Positions 46,385 to 57,524 of a stretch of DNA of 64,000 nucleotides are shown here, one piece after another; within the stretch, counting starts at the first letter, position 1; each line of letters begins with the position of its first letter. The stretch comes from Malachius bipustulatus. Lineage: Eukaryota; Arthropoda; Insecta; Coleoptera; Melyridae. The notes under the pieces are model-generated. The model was not told the origin of the DNA. It saw only the letters and a program-made list of their open reading frames with translations, and ran no database searches. The DNA is taken from the NCBI GenBank assembly GCA_910589415.1, contig OU342633.1, positions 52,694,404 through 52,758,403 on the forward strand, in the 5' to 3' direction. The translations under genes and the position numbers were made by a program.

Positions 46385-47580
46385 CCAAAAAATCCGCACT
46401 TTTTTCTTCGATTTCGCATTTTTTCCTTCAATCTCGCACTTTTTTCTGCAAATTCCCACATTTCTTGCTTCGAATGCGCATTTTTTCTTCGATCTCGCAC
46501 TTTTTTCTTCGAATTCGCACTTATTCCTTCAAATTCGCATTTTTCCCTTCAAATTCGTATATATTTTTTTTCGAATTCGCACTTTTTTGTTCAAATTTGT
46601 ACTTTTTTCTTCGAATTAGAACTTTTTTAATCGATTTCTCACTTTTCTTTCAATCGAATTCGCACTTTTTTCTTCAAAGCTCACTTTTTTCTCGGAATTC
46701 CTACTTTTTTCTTCAAATTTGCTCTTTTCTTTCAAATGAATTCGCACTTTTTTCTTCGAATTCGCACTTTTTCTTCGATTTCGCACTTTTCCCTTCGATT
46801 TCGCCCTTTTTCTACAAATTCGCACATTTCGTACTTTTCTTTCTTGAAATTCGCACTTTTTTCTCAAATTCGCACTTTGCTTCCTTCGATTTCGCACTTT
46901 TTTCTTGGAATACGCACTTTTAGCTTCGATTTCGCACTGTTTTTTCGAACTCGCACTTGTGTCTTCAAATTCGTATATTTTCCAGTTCGCACTTTTTTTC
47001 GAATTCAAACTTTTTTCTTCGAATTCGCACTTCCAATTCGATTTGTTCCCTTCAACTTCCTAATTTTTTCTTCGCGATTTTTCTGCGATCGAATTCGAAC
47101 TTTTTTCTTGAAATTCACTCTTTTTCTTCGACTCCGCCTTTTGTCTGCATTTTTTAATCTGAATTCGCAGTTTTTTCTATAACTTTCGATCTTTTTCTTC
47201 GATTTTGCACTTTTTTTGCGAATTCGCACTTTTTCTTCGAAATCGCAGTTTTTTCTTAGAATTCGCCCTTTTTTGGAATTTGCATTTTTTTTCCAATTCG
47301 AACTTCGAATTCGGACTTCTCTTTCTTCAAATTCGAACTTTTTCTTCAATTTCGCACTTTTCTTTTTTTTTGCATTCGCACTTTTTCATTCAAATTTGCA
47401 CTTTTCTTTCTTCTAATTCGCACTTTTTTCTTCGAATCCGAATTTTTTCTTGAAACTGTCACTGTTTTTCCGAATTCGCATTTTTTCTTGAAATTCGCAA
47501 TTTTTCTTCAGATTCGTATATTTTTCTTAGAATTCGCACTTTTTTCTTCGATTTCACACTCTTTCTTCGATTTCGCATGA
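46385..47580 (+). repeat. ~20-bp minisatellite (TTCGCACTTTTTTCTTCGAA-like)
   Basis: ~1.2 kb of short irregular units built on AATTCGCACTTTTTTCTTCG, with strong purine/pyrimidine asymmetry (pyrimidine-rich plus strand). Units vary by indels, so all frames on both strands stay open in patches. The resulting Phe/Ser-rich (plus) and Lys-rich (minus) frames of 110-150 codons are not genes. Confidence 0.9.
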
Positions 47581-47619
47581 TACCACAAACGCCCTGTCAC
47601 ATCCCCCCTTCGGAAACCT

Positions 47620-47800
47620 TTAATTATAGTTCTACCACTCTTTAAACGCAAAAAACACTATAACTGAATTTTTTCTGGTGCTACTTTCGCCACATACAGG
47701 TGTCCTAGTACTAGTTTGTGAGTGTACTTTGCTCCTGCACCATCTTTGTTTCCTTCCTTAGGGAGGATTCCTAGAGTCTGCATTTTTCTTTCTTTACGCT
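47620..47800 (-). repeat. Repeat family R1, copy 2
   Basis: GGTTCTACCACTCTTTAAACGC-like block, then CACATACAGG, CTCCTGCACCATCTTTGTTTCC and GCATTTTTCTTTCTTT, shared with 52,300-52,500. Together they bracket the intact LINE, in direct orientation ~4.7 kb apart. Confidence 0.7.
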
Positions 47801-48466
47801 TTTGTGCGCGTAACTTAGTGGACAAGTTTGTTCCAGCAGGAATTCCGGTGTTATGAATAGCAACAATTGCTGCAATTATTACTTTCATCCATTCTCTATA
47901 GAAGCAATAAAACGTTAACCCATCTCGCACGTTCTTCAAAAGTTTCGTTGAAAATTTCACGCCATCAATTTTCAGCCAATAAAGTACGAGCATTGCTTAC
48001 CGTTGCCATGGTTATTTGTGTATTATATCGGAAATTTTCTCCTCCAGGGCTAAGCTGGAGAGTATTATAGTGGAAATTTTTTGACGTTTAAAAGTGACAA
48101 CTAGGAACTTTATAAACGTCAACTGTTAACTGTTGCTGTTATTAATATTAATCAACCAATGCGTTTTGTTAAAGTTTCTATTATAATTTAATATTAAAGT
48201 GATGTTTTCGCGTATTACCACGTATGAAATCACGGATTCACTATCGAAAAAATTATCTGAAGAAACCTAATTTACCTAATTTAGTAATTTTGAAATAGGT
48301 AGGTACTTACATAATTTTTCGGATTAACACACGGCGAATTCATGGGGGTTCGACCACTTTATCTTTATAATTAATTATATGGCACTTTTTGTTGGTAGAA
48401 TCCATCTGCTGGGCAAATCCTTGCGCTTTGGAAAGAATGGCATCTAATCAATACTAATCATAATTG
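47801..48466. other. Sequence 5' of the intact LINE ORF
   Basis: May include the LINE 5' UTR. No ORF1-like frame with zinc knuckles was recognised. Confidence 0.4.
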
Positions 48467-51400
48467 ATGGCAGACGATAGCTTGAATACTAGAGCCCATC
48501 ATGGATTAAACAACAACAAAATCCACAAAGATCGTCACTGTGAAGACTGGACCGATTCCTTGGAATACTCCCAGTCATACAGCTCTAAAGAATTGACACT
48601 TGGCTCGAATTTGACCATATTACAACTAAACATTGAAGGAATATCTAAAGATAAGTGCCACTTTTTATCTAAAATTTGCAATGATAAAAATGTAGATATA
48701 ATACTTCTTCAAGAAACGCACACAAATTCTAATGAACAAATTTTATCTCGAGGTGTTATTCCAAGTTATACACTTGTTGAATCATTAAACAGTGCAATAC
48801 ACGGATGTGCTACTTATGTTAAGGAAAATATTCACAATCCTGAAATCATATATAATAATATTTATGAAGGTATATTTATAATTGTCATAAAAGTTTCAGA
48901 TACTTTCATTTGTAATTTATATAAACCTCCAAAAGTTCAATGGCCAGAAGATTTTCCTATAGTTTATGGACACCCAGTTATTTATGCAGGAGATTTTAAT
49001 TGTCATCATAACTCTTGGGGTTATGATCTCAACGACCGAAATGGCATTGCTTTGTCCAACTGGATTGAGAGAAATAATTATCATTTGAAATATAATCCGA
49101 AAGATAAAAAAAGTTTTTATTCTTCTAGATGGCGTAAAAATTATAACCCAGATTTATGCATAATATCTAAAGACAATGATGATATACCATTACCTATTAT
49201 CAAGGAAGTATTACAACACTTTCCACATAGCCAACACAAGCCGACGTTAATTAGGACAGGAATTCGTATTGAATATATTAATTCATTACAAAAACCAAGA
49301 TGGAATTTTGGCAAAGCAAACTGGAAAGAATTTAGAACTCAAATAGACAATAACATAAGATGGATTAAGCCCACTTATAATAACTATTCTAGATTTGTAG
49401 GTATCATAAAAGCAACAGCTAAAAGAACAATACCTAGAGGATTTCGACAACAATATATTCCTTGTTGGACCAAAGAAACTCAGGAAATCTATGAATCATA
49501 TAAAAAAGCGCCCACTACAGAAGCAGCAAATACAATTTTGAATTCTCTGAACAATTCACGGAAAGAAAAATGGAATACTTTAATGGAAAACATGAATTTC
49601 ACTCATTCTAGTAGAAGCAGTTGGAACCTACTTAGCAAATTAGGAACTACTAATCAAATAAAACAGCAAAAATATAATATTTCACCTAATTCTATTTCTT
49701 CTAGAATAGTGAAAGTTTCTAATTCTGTTTTAGTATCCAAAGAAGAACAGAAAAACATTAAAAATAAATTAAGAAAACAAAGAAAAAATGCCATTAATTC
49801 TGACACATTGTCTAAACCATTTGAATTAAAAGAACTTAAAGCAGCAATAAATTCCATGAAAAATCGAAAATCACCTGGTTTCGATGGTATTTTAACTGAA
49901 TTCTTAAAAAATCTGGGGAGTTTTTCATTAAAATGGCTACTTTCTTTTTTTAATAACATTCTGGTTTCAGGTCGACTACCTGAAGATTTCAAAAAAGCAA
50001 AAATTAGCGCAATTCTAAAGCCTGGGAAACCAAATGATGACTCTTCAAGCTACAGACCTATTGCTTTGCTTAGTATCACTTATAAAGTACTGGAAAAACT
50101 TTTATACAATCGTCTATTACCAATTGTTGATGAAAAATTACTTATTGAACAAGGAGGATTTCGGCCAAACAGAAATACATGTGACCAAGTTTTGGCGTTG
50201 ACAACCCACATTGAATGTGGCTTTCAAAGAAAATTAAAAACAGGAGCAGTCTTCCTAGATCTATCTGCAGCATACGACACTGTGTGGAAAGAAGGTCTCT
50301 TACATAAATTATATAAAACCATTGGTTGTAAGACGATTATGAATCTATTGGAAAATATGCTATCAGACCGAAAAATAAAAGTTTTCGTAAACGAAAAGAG
50401 CAGTAAATACAGAATCTTAAATAATGGTCTCCCACAAGGTTCTGTTTTATCTCCACTGCTATTCAATATTTACATTAGTGATTTGCCTGCAACCAAATCT
50501 AGAAAATTCATATATGCCGATGACATTATTTTAACTTACCAAAACAGCGAATTTAATTTATTAGAAGAAACGCTGTGCTCTGATTTGAAAATCATGAATG
50601 ATTACTTTAAGAAATGGCGTCTTTGCTTAAACTCTTCAAAAACAGAAGTTACATGTTTCCATCTCAATAACCACCAAAAATCTAAAAAGCTAAATATAAC
50701 TTTCAACGGATCGTCACTGAATCATAATTTCAATCCAAAATATCTTGGTGTGACTTTGGATATATCTTTAACCTATAATCAACACTTAGAAAAAGTGAAA
50801 CAAAAATTAAAAACAAGGAATAATATTCTATACAAACTTGCTGGAACAACTTGGGGAGCCAATGCAAAAACAATTCGCACATCAGCTCTTGCACTTGTTT
50901 ATTCAACAGCGGAATATTGTGCACCCGTATGGCTCAACAGTGTACATCAATCAAAAGTGGATATTCAACTGAACCAAACATTACGAATTATTACTGGAAC
51001 AATTTCCTCAACTCCGATCCCTTGGTTACCTGTTTTGTCAAATATTGCTCCATCTAATCTCCGAAGACAACAAGCAACACATAAAATCATGAATAAATAC
51101 CGAACATTTCCAGATGATTTTTCAATAACATCGGACCTGAATAATCTTCCAACAACGAGATTAAAATCAAGAAGACCTGTGTGGCTAGAAACATACCTGG
51201 ATCGACCATTTAAAATTGAAGATGAATGGAGAAATGATTGGCGAAATAAAAGTGTTTCTTTATTCAACAATACTTTAATCGAAGATCCTTCATCATTAGT
51301 CAACGGTTTTGAAATCAGAAGGAAAGTCTGGGTACAAGTAAATCGCTTAAGAACAGGACACGGTAGATGTAATTCAATGTTACATAAATGGAATTTAATA

Positions 51401-51553
51401 CCAAGCGCTTCCTGTATTTGCGGACATCCTGAAGAATCCATCAATCACATTGTCAATGAATGTCCTTTAACCAAATTTTCTGGAGGTTTTCAAGCAATTC
51501 ATGAAATTTCCACCGAAACAATAGACTGGTTACAGAATTTGAAGCTCTTGTAA
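48467..51553 (+). mobile_element. LINE with intact endonuclease-reverse transcriptase ORF
   Basis: About 1,028 uninterrupted codons from ATG at 48467. The N-terminal apurinic-type endonuclease (res ~48-265) has LQLNIEG, LLQETHT, YAGDFNCHHNSW and SQHKPT, where most relatives have S-D-H. The reverse transcriptase (~450-760) has SYRPIALLSITYKVLEKLLY, GAVFLDLSAAYDTVW, LPQGSVLSPLLFNIYISD and FIYADDIIL with the catalytic aspartates. The C-terminus carries a CxC...H...C motif (SCICGHPEESINHIVNECPL). Known: this layout fits the Jockey/I superfamily; the exact clade is not certain. Odd: no stop or frameshift, so the copy is young or was recently active. No ORF1 seen. Confidence 0.93.
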
Positions 51554-51845
51554 ACAAAATCTACATTAACAGCCAGATAACCTCAGAAGGGCAAAATGAT
51601 TGGAATACTTCAAACCAATCTCAACAGGATGGTGTGTCTAGGTTTTTTAATGGGGTTTTCCCTAGACTATATCTCTCAAAGCAAATGCTTCACCATGATG
51701 TCAACATCGCATCAGAATATCCTACAGATCGTTCTTTTCCCCATGATCGACGAAACCAATCATATGTAATTTAATAAACTAAACAACATGTATCGTAAGA
51801 CTGCAATTTGTAATTTCAAACGAATATATATATATATATAATTAC
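51554..51845 (+). repeat. LINE 3' UTR with AATAAA and (TA)n end
   Basis: ~290 bp after the stop, with TTAATAAACTAAACAAC near 51772-51788 and an (AT)n tract at about 51825-51842, probably the 3' terminus. Confidence 0.55.
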
Positions 51846-52074
51846 TATTATACCGCAATTGTCGACTTATCATTATCAAAAAACACATTCGGCTGGTGAA
51901 GTTTATAAACTAAAATTTGTGTTTGACAGCGCTAATAATGGCGGCGCAGTTATTAAACGTCAGTTTGGCGTTGTCAAGTGATTATGTTACGCCTCCATGT
52001 CATATTTTTATTTCACAATAAAATTGTAATTTTTCTATTCAAAACTAATTTTGTTGTGAAATTTTCTTTCCAAA

Positions 52075-52222
52075 TACCACTCGAAATCAAATTATACCAG
52101 GAAATTTTGTTCTCGCTTACGAATATTTTAAGAAAATTATCCCTCGCCTTCGGCTCGCGATAATTTTCAAAATATTCGTGAGCTCGAAAAAATTTCCGGA
52201 AATAATTTGACCTCTAGTGGTA
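52075..52222. mobile_element. 148-bp near-perfect palindrome (MITE/foldback)
   Basis: TACCACTCGAAATCAAATTA pairs with TAATTTGACCTCTAGTGGTA. Inner arms include GAATATTTTAAGAAAATTAT and its inverse, and the tip is CCTCGCCTTCGGCTCGCG. Weak inverted similarity extends ~20 bp outside. No ORF. Confidence 0.85.
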
Positions 52223-52299
52223 TTACATGTGAAAATTTTAGCCCAGTGCAAGGTAAGGAAAGGGACACCTGACAGCTGTCACCGGCCGGAAACGTCACG

Positions 52300-52500
52300 T
52301 TTTTTCCAGAAACCTTCAATGGTTCTACCACCCTTTAAACGCGAAAAAATCTATTTTGGTGCTATTTTGGGCACATACAGGTTGTCCCATTAGTCGTTTG
52401 TGTCTGTATACCCTCACGCACCATCGTTGTTTCCTTCTTTTCTCTGACAAGGTTGATCCCCGAAAATAATCTGCATTTATCTTTCTTTTTATCTTTATCT
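52300..52500 (-). repeat. Repeat family R1, copy 3
   Basis: Matches copies 1 and 2: AATGGTTCTACCACCCTTTA, GGGCACATACAGG, CACCATCGTTGTTTCCTTC and ATCTGCATTTATCTTTCTTT. Confidence 0.7.
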
Positions 52501-53075
52501 TTTGTTCCCGAAATTTCCAGGAATGATGTTATTGCCGGCCACGATGAACAATTGAGTCATCGCAGATTTTTCAGAATCGTAGGGGATAAAGTTCCTTAAT
52601 ATGAATTTAAGAATAAATCAATTCACCGTTCTTCTACCGTTTCCTAAACTGAGGATCTGAAATATTTCTACCACCTCGAATTGCATACATAAATCATACA
52701 ACCACCTGGGGAAGAGTTTTCAGTCTTTAATAAAAAGAAATGAAGCGGTGTACGAAGTACTACATTAATTACAAAATGTAATGTGTGAAAATAAAACTAA
52801 AAGTATCAATTTATTAAACAATTGACTCCTTGATTGTGATAACTTTACGAGGCGGTTTCTTTTCAAGTCGATATGCGCTCATGAAAAACGGTCTTAACAT
52901 GTTGAATTAATTCAGAGAAATTAAACAAACAACTGTCGAGCTTCAACTTCGTGGCACCTTGGGATTAACCGGCTTCTAGTTAATGCAAGCGTATAGTGGT
53001 GAAAAGCAAGTTTGCTCGCCATGTATGTACTCACGAACCCAAACACATTCTACATTCCTACTCCTACAACGGGAG

Positions 53076-53171
53076 ACCGGTCTCGCCGACCCGGAGTTGG
53101 AACGAGCTTCGAAACTTCGGGACCAACTTCTGGCGAGTTCTGACAAAGTGACAAAGCATCTAGCACGATAA
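53076..53171 (+). CDS. Possible C-terminal coding exon, unknown protein
   Basis: After an AG at 53074-53075, preceded by TTCCTACTCCTACAACGGG, the frame reads TGLADPELERASKLRDQLLA followed by SSDKVTKHLAR and TAA. GC-rich third positions and a heptad-like charged pattern suggest coding DNA. The family is not recognised and no upstream exon was found. The minus strand here is also open for 128 codons, so chance is possible. Confidence 0.3.
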   Translation, partial: TGLADPELERASKLRDQLLASSDKVTKHLAR

Positions 53172-53179
53172 GATGACGA

Positions 53180-54440
53180 CGTAACCTGTTTCTGTTGTAA
53201 CTTCATTGCTACCAAAGTAACCATCAGCCACATTTCTCCAAGAATTTTAACAGTAATTGAATAATTGATTACAATCATGGTTAGATGATTGTATAAAAGT
53301 TTAAAGATTGTATAAGCGGTTCCAGGCTGGCATGTATATTTCCAGCACAGTCTTGAATCCAAGCCGTTGTAAGTTTGCTTCAGTAAGTAATTTTATAACG
53401 GCATGTGATAATTTTTGCAATAAAATGGTAGAGCATACTGGGAGCTTTTCTAAATAAGCGAGCTGTAAAAAAATTGGAAAGTGAAATGAATTTTCAGAAC
53501 AGTAGTAGGCTCTGGAAATTCAAATTGTTAGGCCAGCTACAATCTGCCAAAGATGGATTTCATTCCATACGCCATACGTGTCAAATAAATGGCCTCATAT
53601 AACTCCCGCAACATAAAATTTTATTTCGCCGATAAAGTTTAGGTTATGATTCCAGAACTGCTGCAAGCTGCAGGGTGCAATATTCATAATCATAAAACCC
53701 GGTTCGATGCGAACAATCGCATGTCGATGCCGCTCTCTCGAAATAATGCAGTTCCAGTTATCTTGGAACGAGTTTCAGATTTAGACGTCACAAAGGGAAC
53801 TTAATGATCCGGACCGTTCCGTCACGTCTCACGCGTCACGTTAAGTGCTGAAAACTAGTTTTCCTCTAATTGAACTGTCGTTCAACTTTTCAACAACTTT
53901 CGAACGATTCTTTTCAGTTTTCAGCTGCACAGAGGCACAGAGACCGGCGAGCATTGCGAGCATCGGCATGCGGTACGTAGTTCTGCCTTTCCTATTACCA
54001 GATTAGAAAGAAGCTGTCGAAAAAAAAGAACATTTTATGTGATGAAGCACGTGTCTTGCTGGAGCTAGATTATGGCGCTAGTGTTGGTGCTACTGGTGGT
54101 TTTGTGGGTAATTTAATCTCCAGTTGAGTTTTTCGCTGGAAAACGAATAAGCGCACGTGAATCAAGATGAACGTCACGTATCTGGACGTCTTATAAGGTT
54201 TCTTGATAAATATAATTTTCCGGTCTTTCAATTGACAATTTTGAATTTGAAATAATAAATATTATTTTTTTACTTTGTAACTGTTTTCTCACGTCCGCCA
54301 CTGACTGTTCAATTATATTATACAAGTTCAATTATAATCCCCCTATTACTATTTTCGTTAAGTCACACACACTGTCTATACCAGTACTTTCGCCTTCTTA
54401 TTTAGCACTGACTAGAATCGCTCCTATCCGCTTATGCACA
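53180..54440. other. Intergenic, no identified gene
   Basis: No supported features beyond scattered ACGTC words near 54,150-54,200. Confidence 0.4.
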
Positions 54441-54449
54441 CCTTATTGG

Positions 54450-54790
54450 TTGGTCTAGAACGTCTTCGAGAACTAACCAACTCCAGAATGTTTCTTACGA
54501 ATTCCGAATCTTCTATTCCTGGAACGTTCTAACAATACCAGCTTCCAGACACTCTGACAGATTAGTAGTGGAAGTTAGTTCTCGAACTTTCCCTCTCGTG
54601 GCCGAAAATTTTCCTTAAAACGTCGCCCATGGTAATGGAAAGGTTGGAATAAAGAGGAGGTATATGGAATCGCGTTTCCATAAGTGCGGCCAAGTACACG
54701 TCCCATGCGCTGCGGCAACCGCAATGATTTGGCCAACCCGACCGCAGTAGATCAGTTGTACCCTTGTACATGTACGCCTTACATGTAGAT
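54450..54790 (-). repeat. LTR-like repeat copy (see 24,690-25,080)
   Basis: Shares TTCTATTCCTGGAAC, CTCTGACAGATTAG, GTTAGTTCTCGAACTTTCCC and CGTGTACTTGGCCGCAC (minus) with the 24.7-kb copy. GAA/TTC alternation is present. Followed on the minus strand by an AAGCGGATAGGAG block shared with the 42.6-kb copy. Confidence 0.6.
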
Positions 54791-55013
54791 TTGGCAACAT
54801 TTGCTACTTTTTGCACTATCTTCACCACATCAATTAGTATTTAGAGTGAATAATAATTAAATACAGATTGCAACTATACAAACTAGAAGACTTAGGTTCG
54901 ATTCCTGGACCACCAGGTGGCACTTTTTTGGTAAGAGAATTAATTCCCGCGTTTCAGGTTGCATTCCCCGTGCACCACCCCGTGAAAATATGCTCGGGTG
55001 TTATTAGCAGAGA

Positions 55014-55400
55014 CACGTACTTATGACGTCATAATTACTCGCGGACGTCAGCAACCTAGAAGTGACGTCGTTTCAGCTCCAATATCTTCTGTTATTGTAG
55101 AGGTAGCCAATTGGTGACGTCAAAGAGACGTAAATTGACCGTTTTATCACGTCGGCGTATAGGGAACTTGTTTTTAACGTCATATAATGACATGCTGGAA
55201 ACGTGGAATTTTTTTCTTCAAATAAGTACTCTGAGAAGCTGAGACCAGAGCTACTCGTTAAGTTTTTACGTCAGTATGACGTCTTCGTCTTATGTCAATA
55301 AATTACGTCTTTCATCTTTAACTATTCATCGTCATTTCGACGTCATGCTCACGTCACGTCGCAGAACACCAAAAACTGACGTCTTATTGACGTTGCTCTG
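55014..55400. promoter_or_regulatory. ACGTC (CRE-like) motif cluster 2
   Basis: About 17 ACGT-core words (four of the form TGACGTCA/TGACGTCG) in ~390 bp, running into inverted-duplicate copy 2. Much denser than expected in AT-rich DNA. Regulatory array or decayed repeat. Confidence 0.5.
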
Positions 55401-56215
55401 CCGTCGATGTATTATAAGCGTTCCAAAATTAGTTGTCTCTATAATTTATGAATGTCTGGAATATAAATTAATGATTGTGGTCATAAAGATTCTGAACGTA
55501 GCAATATTGCGAGAGTCTTGTTTATTTTTAATTGAGGTAGTTCGTGAAGTTCGATAGGGGTTGCAGTGATATGAGGGGGAATCAATTATGTTAATGCCTT
55601 TTCGCAATTAAGTATTGCAAGGAAAGTTATCCAGGAGGTAAATCTAGGAGAAGCACGTTCGAAGCACAAGGTACCGTTAGGCCGGAACGTTTAGGAAACA
55701 ACCACCAGACTCAAAATATGGCCGCTGTAGGTCTTTAATTTTAAAGAATGTGATGCATTTCCCTACTCTTGCTCGTCGTATTTTCATTCCCGAAAGTCTC
55801 GTTATGCGACTATATACACAGTAAATTCCTGGAATCGATATTAAAATTCCACTGAATTATAATTATTATTTAATTTTAAGACCCTCCAGCCTCTTCCGGC
55901 ATAATTCCTCCTTTCCCTCCATTGTCATAATTAAATGGGAATCTTTTATCCATTGAGGTTGCCGGGCGTACTTCAGGGAAATCCCCGTGAAGTCCTGGAA
56001 GCGGTACATGACCGGAAATATCGATTCACGTTCATTTTGAATCGCTTTAAGTTGATTCATCAGGGAACAACACCACGATTGGACGTCGATTCCAAAGTGA
56101 TCTAACTTAACAAAAAATTCATTAGATAAGGTAAATAGTACACGAAATACCTTAATTTTCTTAGCATAGTAAATTGAACTTGGTTTCCAGTTTCTACCAC
56201 CATTTCTGATATTCT
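55340..56215 (-). repeat. Inverted-duplicate element, copy 2, with open frame to 55866
   Basis: Reverse complement of 34,990-35,900. On the minus strand the frame is open from well upstream of ATG 56060 (VLFTLSNEFFVKLDHFGIDV, QSWCCSL), continues through QDFTGISLKYARQPQWIKDS and ends EGKEELCRKRLEGLKIK and stop at 55866. This copy's frame is the more continuous of the two. The product is unrecognised. Two copies open over the same stretch suggest an old coding element, probably a transposon. Confidence 0.7.
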
Positions 56216-56229
56216 AGACTCTACTCAAA

Positions 56230-57310
56230 AAAATGTTGGTGCGTTTTTCTTCCACAGAAATTTTATGGGTGTAAAGATAATAACTCCTTCAACAAGTGAT
56301 CCTTTTGATGGCTATAGCCTCTAGAGCAAATGGTGATTAAATGGTGAATGTGGTGAAATTCTGACTAACCACCTTACTAACCGTCGATAAAGATTTTGAA
56401 ATTTGGGCTGGAGAGAAGTTTGCTTCTAATTGTTTGGTTTCGTCGATGACGTGTTTCCGTAGATCTGTTTAGGGCACGGATGAAGATTTCTCACGTTTGA
56501 CGAGTTTTATCGCCATTGGCGCTTGGATGTTGCTAGGGTACCTGTATTATGATACTGTGGTCAGTGTCGGTGTAGTGTGCGCTTTCCCATTATATTAATT
56601 TTAGACGAGATGTAGTCTGAGCAGTTTATTTCGTAAATTGAGGGATATTCCCTGTGACGCGCAAGTCGCACGAGTAGGACTTCCTTTAGTTTAATATTCT
56701 CGTCCTATTGCCTGAGTGACCGACCGTGTCAAACGTCAGAAATAGCTGTTTGAAATACTAGGGTTCGCGCGAGTGTATATCGAGTAGTTGATTGTATCTC
56801 CAGTTTGTTGGTAATTCCCTGAACCGTCCATATGGTTGTCTAGTCGTTTCCCCAGATGAAATAAATCTGGCAACGACCGATGAGAAGGGCAAAAAAGAGA
56901 ACCTTCAAGTTGAACCGGAAGAAATTCCTTCGTTCTCTTGCATTTTGGCGTTTGGTGAATAATGATGTGAGATTTTTTAGTTACGATTGTTAATTGTGTG
57001 CAGTGCTGTTTTAATCAGAACAGGTATGAAAATAGAATTTGAGATCATATTGGCATTGCTAATTTCTGTTTTGTATTCGATTAGGTGGTGTTGAGATCGA
57101 CAAAGCATTGTAAATGCCGCCAATTCAGAACAATTTAGAATAACCTGAGGGGTAAAATAAGATGGCGTGCCCGCCTCGGTAAGGAAAAATAAATGCTAAC
57201 CGAGAATTTCAGATACTAATATTAAGCTTTCGATTTACAGGGTTTCAGTTTCAGTTTTCAGTTTTCCGTTTGGATTTTAACATTTGGTCTTAACAATGAA
57301 TCCTGGTCAC
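56230..57310. other. Intergenic, no feature
   Basis: Nothing supported. Confidence 0.4.
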
Positions 57311-57317
57311 GGCACCA

Positions 57318-57523
57318 CTTGCAACTCTCTACTCGCCTTGTTTTTAATTTTTAAAATAAAACGGCCAAAAAGGCAAGCAGAGAATATAACTTCTCGCGCT
57401 CCTTTCGGGTTCAAAGGAATCAGTAGGTACCCGGACGAAGCGCGAGAAGTTATATTCTTTGCTTGCCTTTTGGGCCGTTTTATTTTCAAAATTAAAAACA
57501 AGGCGAGTACGTAGAGAGTTGCA
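57318..57523. mobile_element. ~206-bp foldback with ~85-bp arms
   Basis: GCAACTCTCTACTCGCCTTG at the left is inverted at CAAGGCGAGTACGTAGAGAG on the right. The arms continue through AAACGGCC(A/C)AAAAGGCAAGC and TATAACTTCTCGCGCT. ~35-bp loop. Frames on both strands mirror each other because of the palindrome and are not genes. Confidence 0.88.
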
Positions 57524-57524
57524 T

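Noticed and set aside
46274..47453. Phe/Ser-rich and Lys-rich frames up to 152 codons on both strands
   Set aside because: By-product of the stop-poor ~20-bp minisatellite; both strands open at once.
54850..54930. Possible tRNA: GGTTCGATTCC B-box followed by a T-run
   Set aside because: No A-box and no foldable acceptor or anticodon arms upstream. At most a decayed tRNA-derived SINE fragment.
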